DNA of 64,000 nucleotides from Vulcanisaeta souniana JCM 11219 (GCF_026000775.1 NZ_AP026830.1:2069056-2133055); one strand, 5' to 3'; counted from the stretch's first letter, positions 8,832 through 17,692 are shown. The notes: generated by a model not told the origin, from the letters alone. Numbers and translations are program-made.

Positions 8832-10340
8832 ATGCTAATGCAGGTAGTTAACGTAAGTGTTCTCGGCCCAGTGACGCTGCCAGAATTCTCGAGGGAATTC
8901 CAAAACACCATGACAAAGTTTGGGGTTTTCCGTGCATTCATTGCTGGTTCATGGATTGACTTCGGTAGTTACATGCCAGTCAAATCACCAATAAACGGAG
9001 AGGCAATAGCGCAGGTCAGTAAGTTGGGTGCGGAACACGTTGACTCTGCCATAGAGAGGCTTCACTACTCATGGCCATTGCTCAAGGCAATACCTGCCCA
9101 TAAACGCGCCGACATGCTGATAAAGGTTGCGGACTTCATTGAGGAGTATAAGCAGTTGTTTAGGGATGTCTTAATCATTGAGGGTGGAAAGCCCATTAAT
9201 GAGGCTGAGGGTGAGGTTGAATCAACAATAACCAGGCTCAGGATGATTCACCAGGACCTGGGTAGATTATTGAACGTAGGTATTCCAGGAGAGTATGGGG
9301 TGGGCACGGAGAATAAGTACGCAATTGTGGTTAGGGAACCTATAGGCGTGGTTGCGGCGATAGCTCCATTCAATTACCCATTATTCACATCAATGGTTAA
9401 GGTGGCCACAGCCCTCCTGGCCGGCAACCCCGTAATATTCAAGCCATCGAGTTACACACCAATAACCGGCGTGTTAATAGCCAAGGCAATTGAGTACGCC
9501 GGACTCGGTAATTACTTCGCCATGGTCACAGGACCTGGCGCAGCTGTGGGTGATGCCATGGTTACTCACCCACTGGTTAGGGCAATCACGTTGACAGGTA
9601 GTACGGAGACCGGACTTAGAGTCATGAGAATGGCCGGATTAAAGAGATTACAGCTTGAACTTGGCGGTAAGGCGCCAGCCATAGTCCTTGAGGATGCTGA
9701 TCTAAGGGACGCCGCCAGGAAAATAGTCACGGGCTCACTGAGGCTCTCCGGCCAGCGTTGTGATGCAATTAGTAGGGTTATTGCCATGGATAGTGTAGCT
9801 GATGAATTGATTAATTACATAGTTAAGGAGGTTAACGGTTGGGTTGTTGGTGATCCACGTGATCCTAAGGTTAGGGTTGGCCCGCTCATTGATGCCAATG
9901 CTGTTGAGAGAGTTCACTCAATGGTTGATGACGCACTGATGAAGGACGGCAAATTAATTTATGGCGGTAAGTACTGGCTTACATACCATGAGCCAACCGT
10001 GGTTGATAACGTTAGTAGGAAGTCAAGGCTTGCGATTGAGGAGACCTTTGGACCAGTAATACCTGTCATAAGGGTTAAGTCCGTTGATGAGGCTATTGAG
10101 GTGGCCAATGAGGTTATGTACGGGCTTGACGCCGCGGTCTTTGGGCGTGACGTAGGCATGCTGTGGAGAGTGGCTAGGTCATTAGAGGTTGGTGAGGTTA
10201 CAATAAACGACTTTCCAAGACATGGTCTTGGTCTATTCCCATTCGGTGGCGTAAAGGAATCAGGATTCGGCAGAGAAGGTGTGGGCTTCAGTGTTGAGGA
10301 TGTAACGGAGTTAAAAACCATAGTAATAACGCATGGTTGA
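8832..10340 (+). CDS. gapN: Aldehyde dehydrogenase, GapN-like (non-phosphorylating GAPDH)
   Basis: About 502 residues of the NAD(P)-aldehyde dehydrogenase fold. It has VAAIAPFNYPLFTS, the glutamate motif LELGGKAPAIVLEDADL and the catalytic Cys in SGQRCDAISRV. The last motif and the overall pattern resemble archaeal GapN, which oxidises glyceraldehyde-3-phosphate straight to 3-phosphoglycerate in the modified Embden-Meyerhof pathway. ATG at 8832 follows a TATA-like AGATTTATTT near 8805 by about 26 bases, suggesting a leaderless message. A TTG at 8814 is the longer option. Confidence 0.85.
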   Translation: MLMQVVNVSVLGPVTLPEFSREFQNTMTKFGVFRAFIAGSWIDFGSYMPVKSPINGEAIAQVSKLGAEHVDSAIERLHYSWPLLKAIPAHKRADMLIKVADFIEEYKQLFRDVLIIEGGKPINEAEGEVESTITRLRMIHQDLGRLLNVGIPGEYGVGTENKYAIVVREPIGVVAAIAPFNYPLFTSMVKVATALLAGNPVIFKPSSYTPITGVLIAKAIEYAGLGNYFAMVTGPGAAVGDAMVTHPLVRAITLTGSTETGLRVMRMAGLKRLQLELGGKAPAIVLEDADLRDAARKIVTGSLRLSGQRCDAISRVIAMDSVADELINYIVKEVNGWVVGDPRDPKVRVGPLIDANAVERVHSMVDDALMKDGKLIYGGKYWLTYHEPTVVDNVSRKSRLAIEETFGPVIPVIRVKSVDEAIEVANEVMYGLDAAVFGRDVGMLWRVARSLEVGEVTINDFPRHGLGLFPFGGVKESGFGREGVGFSVEDVTELKTIVITHG

Positions 10341-10448
10341 GTATTGAGTGAATCAGCCCCTGACCCATTAATCATTCTTGTTCATTCACAGCTTTGCCTT
10401 CATCATGGCGTAAACACTATAAATTTGGAATTAAAATCATTTACTTTA

Positions 10449-11141
10449 ATGAGTACAGGGAGGGAGAGGCTTGTTAGGGCATTGATAGCGTTATCTGGGG
10501 CTGGTGTGTTTACGCTGGACGCGCTTAGGGGCTTGTCTGGTGTTGGTGATTCCATGATTAGTGAGTTCGTGGATTCCTTGATCAATGATGGCGTGCTATC
10601 AAGGGTTGGGGAGAGCTATAGGTCTAATATGCCGCCGCATAGATTGATTAGGTATTTCGTGGGTAGGGGCATATATGTGGATCTTGAGTCGATCTCTGGG
10701 TACTTGCCTTGGGATGAGTTTGAGGCTTTGATTAGGCTTGTGTTTGAGGAGTGGGGATTCAATGTTGTTAGTAGGCTTAGGGTTCCGGTGGTTGGGACTA
10801 GGGTTGAGTTCGATGTTATAGCCTACAGGAGACCCAGGGTTTTTCTTATCGAGGCTAAGCGTTGGAAGAGGGCCTCGTCGTCGATACGGCGGATCGTAGG
10901 TAGGCACCTAGAGAAGGTGGGGTTTGTTGCGAGGGAACCTGAGGTTTTGATGAGTAGGGTCGGGATTGGCTGGGGTGAGGCTCTGTTAATACCCGTGGTT
11001 ATTACGTGGCATAGGGCATTAATGGAGTTAATAGATGGGGTTCCAGTAGTCAGTATTTATCAGGTTAATTCCTTCATTAATGAGCTTGATGGGATAATTG
11101 ACAGTATAAGGTTATTTAGAGTGTCCTGGAGGCACGTATAG
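10449..11141 (+). CDS. Winged-helix plus PD-(D/E)XK nuclease-like protein
   Basis: About 230 residues from an ATG at 10449. The first 80 look like a small helix-turn-helix domain (LVRALIALSGAGVFTLDAL). The rest has the order expected of a restriction-endonuclease fold: DEFEALIRLVFEEWGFNVV, then VEFDVIAYRRPRVFLIEAKRWK, giving Asp and E-x-K catalytic residues. Archaeal relatives of this layout are mostly uncharacterised Mrr-like or DNA-repair nucleases. An upstream in-frame start at 10344 would lie inside the promoter and is not preferred. Confidence 0.65.
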   Translation: MSTGRERLVRALIALSGAGVFTLDALRGLSGVGDSMISEFVDSLINDGVLSRVGESYRSNMPPHRLIRYFVGRGIYVDLESISGYLPWDEFEALIRLVFEEWGFNVVSRLRVPVVGTRVEFDVIAYRRPRVFLIEAKRWKRASSSIRRIVGRHLEKVGFVAREPEVLMSRVGIGWGEALLIPVVITWHRALMELIDGVPVVSIYQVNSFINELDGIIDSIRLFRVSWRHV

Positions 11142-11265
11142 GTTCGTAATAGCTGTGATGATATTGATTTTTCCTGCCTGTTGTATGGCCGCATGGTGAT
11201 TGTGAATTAGCCGTTGAAAATCACTTAGATGTATATGGGTTCATTATTATGTGTTGACATGCTTG

Positions 11266-11424
11266 TTATTTCTTTTGCGTCGTGATTTTGGCATAGCATT
11301 CTGGGCATGCGTAGACCTTGAAGGTCATGCCTAGTTCCTTAACTTCGTAATCAACTATGTAGTACGTCCTGGTCCTTCTTAGGCAGAAGAAGCAAATTAC
11401 GCCCTTACTACTCGTTTTCTTCAT
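11266..11424 (-). CDS. Small zinc-ribbon protein (52 aa)
   Basis: An ATG at 11424 opens 52 codons ending at 11266. Two CxxC pairs, CFFC near residue 11 and CPEC near residue 40, are spaced as in a zinc ribbon. The start overlaps the end of the upstream membrane-protein gene by 17 bases in another frame, so the two are probably translated from one message. The role is unknown; small ribbons of this kind often bind RNA or partner proteins. Confidence 0.55.
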   Translation of the reverse strand: MKKTSSKGVICFFCLRRTRTYYIVDYEVKELGMTFKVYACPECYAKITTQKK

Positions 11425-12028
11425 TATTCTCTGGTTGTTCCGTTTCTTCTTCGCTCTTAAGCATAACTGTCATGCTCATTAACTGATCAATGTCTGGGTA
11501 TAGATTCTCTATGGCTTCTGGCTCTTTGTATAGCCATGTGCTCATTACCAGTAGTATTGCACTGACTAGGTACATTACTGAGGAGAAGCCTGAATATGCA
11601 TTAATACCCACAAGTAGCGATTGCGTTGTTGAGCCATCACTTAGGTATACCTGGGTCGGTATGGGTAGTGCGAATATGAATGCTATTATGAGCATTAGTA
11701 TTATGCCGAAGAACAGTGGGTCGGATATGTCGATCCTGCGGTTCTTCATGGTGACCAGGAGTGTCATTGATATTATGATTCCTATGAAGATGAGTATTGG
11801 CGATAGGCGATCGATCATGTCCACGAGTGATGAATAACCCTTAACTGGTGTCAGTAATAGTAGACCGTTAGTGTCATTAATTACTAGCCTCACACCTGGT
11901 GTTACATTGATTGCCTCGTTTACCTTAGGTATTACTGCACTGGGTATTATTGGCAATGCAACCCTTATATTAGACATTATGAGTATTATTATACCAATTA
12001 CAATAAAAGCAATCGTAACTTTCCTCAT
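11408..12028 (-). CDS. Hypothetical membrane protein
   Basis: A 206-residue protein that begins with a hydrophobic signal or anchor helix (VTIAFIVIGIIILIMSNI). An outside segment of about 45 residues follows, then three more membrane helices and a charged, Glu-rich C-terminal tail. No family motif is recognised. It precedes the small zinc-ribbon gene with which it overlaps. Confidence 0.6.
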   Translation of the reverse strand: MRKVTIAFIVIGIIILIMSNIRVALPIIPSAVIPKVNEAINVTPGVRLVINDTNGLLLLTPVKGYSSLVDMIDRLSPILIFIGIIISMTLLVTMKNRRIDISDPLFFGIILMLIIAFIFALPIPTQVYLSDGSTTQSLLVGINAYSGFSSVMYLVSAILLVMSTWLYKEPEAIENLYPDIDQLMSMTVMLKSEEETEQPENNEENE

Positions 12029-12049
12029 TGTCTATCGCCTAAAGAAGCA

Positions 12050-12946
12050 TCACCTTGTTTTAAGGTTTTCTCTATCAATTTCTAAATCACCACCCCTAAT
12101 CAAGCCCCTAATGATGCCTTTCATGTAGTATATTAATGAGTAATCATTATTGAGCCACCTACCCACGCTATCAAGCAACTGATCAACGGGATTCTTTACG
12201 AATAAGGGCTCAAGTAATTTCCTATTAATGTCGAGCCGCCTTATTACGTTGGATGGATCTGCCGAGAACGTTATGAAGTCATAAACCCTAGCCACAGGTA
12301 TTGCGGAGAGCTTCGTTGACCAATGCAGTGACAGAGGCACCCTATACATCTTAACCTTAAGCATTGTATTACCGCCTATTATCACGTCATTACCAAACGT
12401 CTGAAACAAATCAATGGACTTCATGCTCCTGCTCACAACCTCATTAATCATGCCCACAAGGGCCCTCATCTCCTCATCCCCAATGGCCTTAGTTAATAAA
12501 GCCATAACCTTAAACCCATTCATACCATCAAATACCACTGCATTATTGGCCAAACCAACATACTCCAGTACCGCACGCACGGCAGCAACCATTAAGTCCA
12601 TTAATTCAAGGCCCCTGTCATGCATCCAAACCTTCCTTCCACCCTTCACATCTATTATTACGGTATCAATACCCTTGGTTAAAACCGTGTTTACCGAAGC
12701 CATGAAGTCAATACCGCCTATCTTAACGAACCTTATTAATTCATCCTTGTCATTAATTATTATTGGTAATCTACTTCCATCTTCGTGGCTTACCTTAGTC
12801 ATTAAAACCGCAGAATCACCAACCTGCTTAATAATGGTAATCCTCCTATTCGCTAGAAAACTGAGCATTAGATCGCCGACTATGTCATAGTACTTAAGCG
12901 GCCTAACCGATGGCTTAAGCACCATGGGTATCAACATCTTAGGCAT
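12050..12946 (-). CDS. Primase-fold (AEP)-like protein with altered catalytic motifs
   Basis: About 298 residues. The C-terminal half carries a block like motif III of archaeo-eukaryotic primases, MYRVPLSLHWSTKLSAIPV (compare R-P-x-SLH-x-KT-G-L). Earlier, TVIIDVKGGRKVW sits where the metal-binding D-x-D motif should be, and FDGMNGFKVMALL where the Gly-rich S/G-x-H motif should be. In both, a key residue is changed (second Asp to Lys; His to Lys). It could be a non-catalytic primase relative. The fold call is my reading of motifs and is uncertain. It overlaps the GTPase gene upstream by a few bases. Confidence 0.45.
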   Translation of the reverse strand: MPKMLIPMVLKPSVRPLKYYDIVGDLMLSFLANRRITIIKQVGDSAVLMTKVSHEDGSRLPIIINDKDELIRFVKIGGIDFMASVNTVLTKGIDTVIIDVKGGRKVWMHDRGLELMDLMVAAVRAVLEYVGLANNAVVFDGMNGFKVMALLTKAIGDEEMRALVGMINEVVSRSMKSIDLFQTFGNDVIIGGNTMLKVKMYRVPLSLHWSTKLSAIPVARVYDFITFSADPSNVIRRLDINRKLLEPLFVKNPVDQLLDSVGRWLNNDYSLIYYMKGIIRGLIRGGDLEIDRENLKTR

Positions 12947-13739
12947 TACCAATCACCCCCGGCCTATAGTAATAAACTAACTTGCCAATTACCCAGTCCC
13001 TAATCACGGCAACTGCAGCGTTCCTAGTATTTACCTTACCACCCTTCACTAATAACCCCCTCCTCCTTCCAATTAATTCCAGGAGTTCCATTGGATCTTC
13101 CGCATCAACACCATACCTATCCATAAACGCCTTGGGGTTGAATGTCTTAATTCTCATTATTAACTTTATCGCCGGTGGTACAGGGTCATCGATCTTTGAG
13201 GGATCTATGGCACCCTTAATAATCAGCAATGCCTCATCCTTAATTTCCTCTGGTGGTATGACACCGGGCGTGTCTATGACTACTAGCCACTGCTTGGCCT
13301 TAACGACTTGCTCGCCAATTGTCCAGCCAGGTATTGGGCTTGTCTCTGCAACGTGCCTGCCCCTGAGGTAGTTAATAATTGTTGATTTGCCTACATTTGG
13401 GTAACCAACCACTGAAATCCTGACCGGCAACTTGGGCGCATGTTGTTTAATACTGGTAATGAGTTTCCTGGTGCCCAGCCTATTCTTTGCACTTATGAAT
13501 ACCGTGGGGTGTTCCCTCTCTAGGTATTCCTTCCATTCCTTAAGTATGTTCATTGGAACGAGGTCAGCCTTATTAATGACTATTATTAATGGCTTACCCA
13601 ACCTGTTGAGTAGTTCCTCTAACTTTCTATTCCTAGTCTCCATCGGGTCCCTCGCATCGACAACCTCAAGTACTAGGTCACTTAACTCCAGGACACCCCT
13701 AACCCTCCTCCAAGCCTCGCTCTGACTTACCCTGCTCAT
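12939..13739 (-). CDS. Circularly permuted GTPase of the YlqF/RbgA/MTG1 type
   Basis: A 266-residue GTPase with permuted motif order. VVDARDP and the G4 motif VINKADLVP come first, then the P-loop G1 GYPNVGKSTIIN and G3 DTPGV. This order defines the YlqF/YawG group, which helps assemble the large ribosomal subunit. The gene overlaps the primase-like gene behind it, and the divergent gene on the other side is A-ATPase subunit D. Confidence 0.9.
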   Translation of the reverse strand: MSRVSQSEAWRRVRGVLELSDLVLEVVDARDPMETRNRKLEELLNRLGKPLIIVINKADLVPMNILKEWKEYLEREHPTVFISAKNRLGTRKLITSIKQHAPKLPVRISVVGYPNVGKSTIINYLRGRHVAETSPIPGWTIGEQVVKAKQWLVVIDTPGVIPPEEIKDEALLIIKGAIDPSKIDDPVPPAIKLIMRIKTFNPKAFMDRYGVDAEDPMELLELIGRRRGLLVKGGKVNTRNAAVAVIRDWVIGKLVYYYRPGVIGNA

Positions 13740-13796
13740 TTCTCGACACTGTGACTATGTAATAATGTTTAAAAATATAAAACGTTCCTTAACTAC

Positions 13797-14423
13797 GTGG
13801 CCCTTGAGAGACCAATACCATCAAGGCTAACCCTATTGAGACTTAGGAACCAGGAGAGGCTGTATAGGAGTATCAAGAAGACCGTGGAGGATGCCAGGAA
13901 CGCCACCATACAGAGGATAAGGGCAATAATACCTAAACTAGAGATAGCGAGAAAAAGCGTCTATGATGAGTTGGGAAGAGTGTCATTAATACTCAAGGCA
14001 GCAGTATCAAGAATGGGCATAGAGGAATACGGTAAACTCAGCGAGGTCATAAAACCATCTGTGGACGTTGAATTCATAGACATAACAATGGAAGGACTTA
14101 AGTTCAGGGGATTGGAATTCAGGGGTGTTTTAAGCCCTAATTACGGTATTTATGCAATACCGCCAGAACTCGACAGCGCCCTATACGGAATATACAGTAA
14201 CTTTAAGGTTATTTCGGAAATGATGAACTTAGAGAACCTATTCTACACATTACTTGCCAGGATCAGGGAGTACCAAAGAATGGTCAACGCCATAGACAAC
14301 GTACTACTACCCAGGATAATGGATAACTCAAGATTCGTCAGGCTTAAGCTCGACGAAGATGAACGTGAGGAATTCGTTAGAAGAATAGTAATTAGCAAGC
14401 TCCTCGAGGCAATGGGCAGATAA
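13797..14423 (+). CDS. atpD: A-type ATP synthase subunit D
   Basis: A 208-residue, mostly helical protein. It opens IPSRLTLLRLRNQERLYRS and ends with a long helix, the antiparallel coiled coil of the central rotor stalk. Length and ends match archaeal AtpD. GTG at 13797 is the only good start; a TATA-like AAAATATAAAA lies about 20 bases upstream. Other A-ATPase genes are not in the window, so the operon is split, as is common in Thermoproteales. Confidence 0.85.
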   Translation: MALERPIPSRLTLLRLRNQERLYRSIKKTVEDARNATIQRIRAIIPKLEIARKSVYDELGRVSLILKAAVSRMGIEEYGKLSEVIKPSVDVEFIDITMEGLKFRGLEFRGVLSPNYGIYAIPPELDSALYGIYSNFKVISEMMNLENLFYTLLARIREYQRMVNAIDNVLLPRIMDNSRFVRLKLDEDEREEFVRRIVISKLLEAMGR

Positions 14424-14471
14424 ACACAAACAAGTAAGACTTAAGTACCTCCTTAACGGTCCCATACTACA

Positions 14472-14582
14472 ATGAAGAAAGGAGGGATGTACGGATTGAT
14501 GACGAGGGATTTGAACGCTGAGATAGCCTTAAGGCCCCCTCCTCAGGTAATAATGATTGTAGTGATTGATCATGAGATTTGA
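14472..14582 (+). CDS. Small ORF (36 aa) translationally coupled to the DUF95 gene
   Basis: An ATG at 14472 opens 36 codons (MKKGGMYGLMTRDLNAEI, Pro-rich, then hydrophobic). Its TGA at 14580-14582 lies 8 bases past the start of the next gene (ATG 14572), in another frame. The overlap suggests translational coupling. No family is recognised and it may be a leader. Confidence 0.35.
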   Translation: MKKGGMYGLMTRDLNAEIALRPPPQVIMIVVIDHEI

Positions 14583-15141
14583 TCTAAGGAGGGTCATCAT
14601 AGTATATGCAATTGAATTACTGGTACTTACGGTACTATCAATAATTGGTTTCTACATAGGTCCTCTATTCGTAAACGAATCTATGATCACATCGCTAGAA
14701 AACGAACTAAGGGGCGCCACAGGACTAGGACCGAATTATATATTCCTCCATAACCTCGTAATAGATACCCTAATGGCAATTCCGGTGGTTGGTCCATTCT
14801 TCTTCGTATTCACCCTTGCAACCACCGGGTTCGTATTGGGCGTTTTCGTTTCATATGCGCTCAATTCACCAATAGGTCTTGTACTATCATTACTTGTAAC
14901 AATGTTTTTTCCGCATGGTATAATCGAGCTCTTCGCCTATGCTTTCTCCACATCCGGTTCATTACTATTCACAGGTGGAATCATTAATACCATACGAAGA
15001 AGAGGGTCGGTGAATAGGGATGGGGTTATTGCCTTCATTATTTATTACGTAATTTCAGTGATCCTCCTCTATATTGCTGCAAATGTTGAATATTTCGAAA
15101 TAACAGCACTGAAGGGGATAATAAGTGGCATGTTTAGTTAG
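14572..15141 (+). CDS. Stage II sporulation protein M (DUF95)-like membrane protein
   Basis: About 189 residues with five hydrophobic helices. The centre has VLGVFVSYAL followed by FFPHGIIELFAYAFS, the conserved P-H-G-x-x-E motif of the SpoIIM/DUF95 family. Archaeal members are common and have no known function. ATG at 14572 is preferred; a TTG at 14566 is in frame. Its stop overlaps the end of the convergent secreted-protein gene by 4 bases. Confidence 0.75.
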   Translation: MRFDLRRVIIVYAIELLVLTVLSIIGFYIGPLFVNESMITSLENELRGATGLGPNYIFLHNLVIDTLMAIPVVGPFFFVFTLATTGFVLGVFVSYALNSPIGLVLSLLVTMFFPHGIIELFAYAFSTSGSLLFTGGIINTIRRRGSVNRDGVIAFIIYYVISVILLYIAANVEYFEITALKGIISGMFS

Positions 15142-16034
15142 CCGTTCAGGTTTTGATACATGAAACTCTGTGTCATTAGGTTTTGTACAAATACTGGTAA
15201 TTGAATGTTATTGGTAGTATCGTCATAAGCCCCACTCACTGAGTTATAACCTAGCATGAAGAGTATCGGCAGGTTTGGTAGGTTGGAGGGTACTTGGTAA
15301 GTTAGCGGTGTTGGTGTTAGGAATGGTTGTACGTAGTATCCATTGATAACAGAGACAATCATTGCCTGATACGCATTGCTGGAAACGTACGGTTCGTACT
15401 CACCCACGCATTCTGAGGCATTCACGTTAATACCCAACTCATTAAGCATTTCCTGTATTGTGGATATACTTGTTAGATTGGCTACATTGGTCGTATTGGC
15501 ACCGATGAATGAACCAACTTTACTAAGGAATAGTAGTGCGTTGTCCATATTTGTTGAATTATGGTACAGGCAATAGGCCACTGAGGCCACATTTGCCTCA
15601 GCCAATACCAATGGTGATGAAGAACCAGTATAATTGAAGGAGAGTATGTTAAACGCTATTTCGTACTGAACTAATCCCTCTTCTGAGGTACTGAGTATAT
15701 AGTTGGTATTGATTGCGGAGAAGTTTGTAGCTGGTGGCATAACAGGGTTATACAGGATCAGAACCTTAATTGGTGCTGTGTTTGATCCGTAAACCAGACT
15801 ATAATTCCTGAAGACATTGTATATTCTTGATGCGCTAAGTAGTTGGAAGTATGGCGGCCACGCAATAACACTAGCCCCACTAGATGTACCAAGCGGGTAT
15901 ACTATTATTGGTGTTCCTGTGTGTAGTTTTGACGGTGGTGCAATGACCCTTGCTAGTATGAAGTACGTTAACACCGCAGCCAGCACCAGCACCAGTGCAA
16001 GTATTGCAATGCTTATTGCCTTGTTAATGTTCAT
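15138..16034 (-). CDS. Hypothetical exported or membrane-anchored protein
   Basis: A 298-residue protein with one N-terminal membrane helix (ISIAILALVLVLAAVLTYFI) and a long outside region rich in Asn, Ser and Thr with several N-glycosylation sequons. A middle segment VLILYNPVMPPATNF is where a thioredoxin-fold protein would have its first strand and active site, but no Cys pair is present. A degenerate DsbA-like fold is a guess only. Confidence 0.5.
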   Translation of the reverse strand: MNINKAISIAILALVLVLAAVLTYFILARVIAPPSKLHTGTPIIVYPLGTSSGASVIAWPPYFQLLSASRIYNVFRNYSLVYGSNTAPIKVLILYNPVMPPATNFSAINTNYILSTSEEGLVQYEIAFNILSFNYTGSSSPLVLAEANVASVAYCLYHNSTNMDNALLFLSKVGSFIGANTTNVANLTSISTIQEMLNELGINVNASECVGEYEPYVSSNAYQAMIVSVINGYYVQPFLTPTPLTYQVPSNLPNLPILFMLGYNSVSGAYDDTTNNIQLPVFVQNLMTQSFMYQNLNG

Positions 16035-16128
16035 CTCGGAATCATAGGTGCCTGGATTTATTAAGGATTACTCACGCATTAATGACGTTATAGAAATGTT
16101 TAAATTATTGGTAACTCCACGGTATGCA

Positions 16129-16341
16129 ATGGCAATACCCAATGTTGAGAGACCAAAACCAGCACTTCATGGACCAACCGTGCCCGTATGCACTTCATGC
16201 GGTAAACCAATTAGACCATATGAAAGAGCCACGCACTTCCTATGCCCAAACTGTGGTAAGGCCGAGATATGGAGATGCGAGCACTGCAGGAGAATAGGAA
16301 ACCCATACAAATGCCCAGTCTGCGGCTTTGAGGGGCCCTAG
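16129..16341 (+). CDS. Zinc-ribbon protein (COG2888-like)
   Basis: A 70-residue protein from an ATG at 16129. It has four CxxC-type pairs: CTSC, CPNC, CEHC and CPVC, building two zinc knuckles around [18 protein letters not shown]. It matches small archaeal Zn-ribbon proteins (COG2888), thought to bind RNA. A TATA-like TGTTTAAATT near 16098 lies about 26 bases upstream, so the message is probably leaderless; this rules against the GTG at 16048. Confidence 0.8.
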   Translation: MAIPNVERPKPALHGPTVPVCTSCGKPIRPYERATHFLCPNCGKAEIWRCEHCRRIGNPYKCPVCGFEGP

Positions 16342-16552
16342 TCACATTAATACTTGCAATATTTACCGTTTATTCCCACTTCAATACTAATCTTAAGTAA
16401 AGCACTATTACTCATAATCTACCGTAATTCCCAACTACACAAAACATGAGCAATAGTACCCCTGTTATCCTCCAACATGACGACACTGAACCTAACAATG
16501 TATTTTGATCCAATATTCCCTTTTTCCAAGAAACCTCCAGGCAAGTACAGAA

Positions 16553-16623
16553 TGGTGCGGCCGCCGGGATTCGAACTTACCCCGTACGCCCAATCGGACG
16601 CACGGCCGGGTTCTGCGGCTCGG
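16553..16623 (-). pseudogene. Displaced 3' part of tRNA-Gly with intron (left att site)
   Basis: Read on the minus strand, it starts with the last two anticodon bases, runs through the 3' half of the anticodon stem and variable loop, then the T-arm and acceptor strand, and ends with encoded CCA at 16553-16555. It lacks the 5' half, so it cannot make a tRNA. It matches 32091-32132 exactly except for the inserted bases 16577-16605. Confidence 0.9.
16577..16605 (-). other. 29-nt tRNA intron between T-stem positions 52 and 53
   Basis: An insertion that breaks the T-stem. On the minus strand CCGTGCG pairs with CGTACGG (7 base pairs, one G-U) around a 10-base loop, followed by GGTAA. This hairpin is what the inner helix of a bulge-helix-bulge splice site would look like. 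Thermoproteales are known for introns at such non-canonical places, removed by the splicing endonuclease and sealed by RtcB (a copy of which is at 51934-53388). Confidence 0.8.
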
Positions 16624-16687
16624 CAGAACACAATTTCGTAACTTCACGAGCGTGCATTAACGCGGTATTCTGTAACAAATGTATCCA

Positions 16688-17590
16688 TTAACGCAGTTCT
16701 TCAAGGTTGGGATTGAGTTGCGCATTACTGCTCTGTGAGTTCGTAACACAGGAATAGTCGTACTTATACAACATCTTATATAAACAGTCAAGTGTCCTCC
16801 TCATGAAACGCTTACTTTTAAAGACAAAATATTCTATGATCTCCTCCGTTAAATCACTAGTTATCCTAAGAGCCCACCAAAGCCACTTTAAATCAAGCTC
16901 TCCAAGCAATTTATCATCAATTGAGGATCTCCCAATCTCCTCAAGAGTATTCCTAACGAGTGAGTACACATAATTCTCCATGAACTCCCTCGAAAGCTTC
17001 CCCTTCTTTCTCAAGTGGTTAAAATAGTCAATTGTCCACTTATCATACTTACCCACTGCATCACCCATAAGCCACCATCCCCTATCCAAGTGGCTAATAA
17101 TATATTTTATAAGGCCCTCATTAATACTACTCGTGAGGAAGTAAGTACGAACAATCCCTAGGATCATCCTCATTATGTCGATAGTTATGCCAGACTCAAT
17201 AATGCTAATAATATCCTCTAAATAAGCAAGGGTACCAAACAAATCAGGGGGTAATTCTCCCCTAATTTTTAACTCATCAATTAAGTCCTTAAGCTTAGCC
17301 CTATATTCCCTATTCTCTAGGAGAGCCAGCAGGCCCGCAATGGTTGGCTCGCACTTTACCCTGTTCCTACCCTGCGAGCCCCTGCGGCACCTAATCCACT
17401 TTAAATCCTCACACAATTCCATCCTATCTAAGACCTTATCATACCTCGAAGTATTCACGCCGAGCTCCCTCCTAATGTCATCCAGCCTAATCGTTTCCCC
17501 CACGAGCCATGCCTTGAATATCCTATAAAGGACTTCGTAATGAAGTCTCCTTGTTTCTTCACTTAACTCATTGATGTTGCAATTAACCAT
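16688..17590 (-). CDS. Hypothetical protein at left end of the element
   Basis: About 300 residues. The N-terminal 70 look like a winged-helix domain (YRIFKAWLVGETIRLDDI, then LGVNTSRYDKVLDRMELC), and the rest is helical and charged. It may be a DNA-binding regulator of the element; no family is recognised. ATG at 17590 is chosen because the TATA box AATATATAAAA lies about 30-40 bases upstream; ATG at 17656 would lie before it. It is divergent from 17745 and shares an operator-like region. Confidence 0.5.
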   Translation of the reverse strand: MVNCNINELSEETRRLHYEVLYRIFKAWLVGETIRLDDIRRELGVNTSRYDKVLDRMELCEDLKWIRCRRGSQGRNRVKCEPTIAGLLALLENREYRAKLKDLIDELKIRGELPPDLFGTLAYLEDIISIIESGITIDIMRMILGIVRTYFLTSSINEGLIKYIISHLDRGWWLMGDAVGKYDKWTIDYFNHLRKKGKLSREFMENYVYSLVRNTLEEIGRSSIDDKLLGELDLKWLWWALRITSDLTEEIIEYFVFKSKRFMRRTLDCLYKMLYKYDYSCVTNSQSSNAQLNPNLEELR

Positions 17591-17644
17591 GCAAAAACCC
17601 CAACTGTAGCAAATAAAGCAGAGTTTTATATATTTTTCTGCAAC

Positions 17645-17692
17645 TATCTCTTTCATGAGATATTACATTTACAGAAATCTTTTGTAGAGATA
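17645..17692. promoter_or_regulatory. Operator-like inverted repeat in a divergent promoter
   Basis: TATCTC at 17645 and GAGATA at 17657 form a perfect 6-base inverted repeat with a 6-base spacer. A third half site GAGATA is at 17687. They sit between the TATA boxes of the divergent genes 16688-17590 (minus, TATA near 17625) and 17745 (plus, TATA near 17705). A repressor binding here could control both directions. Confidence 0.5.

Noticed and set aside
16419-16631. Minus-strand ORF across the tRNA fragment
   Set aside because: Its first part is a translation of the tRNA piece; no protein character remains after that.
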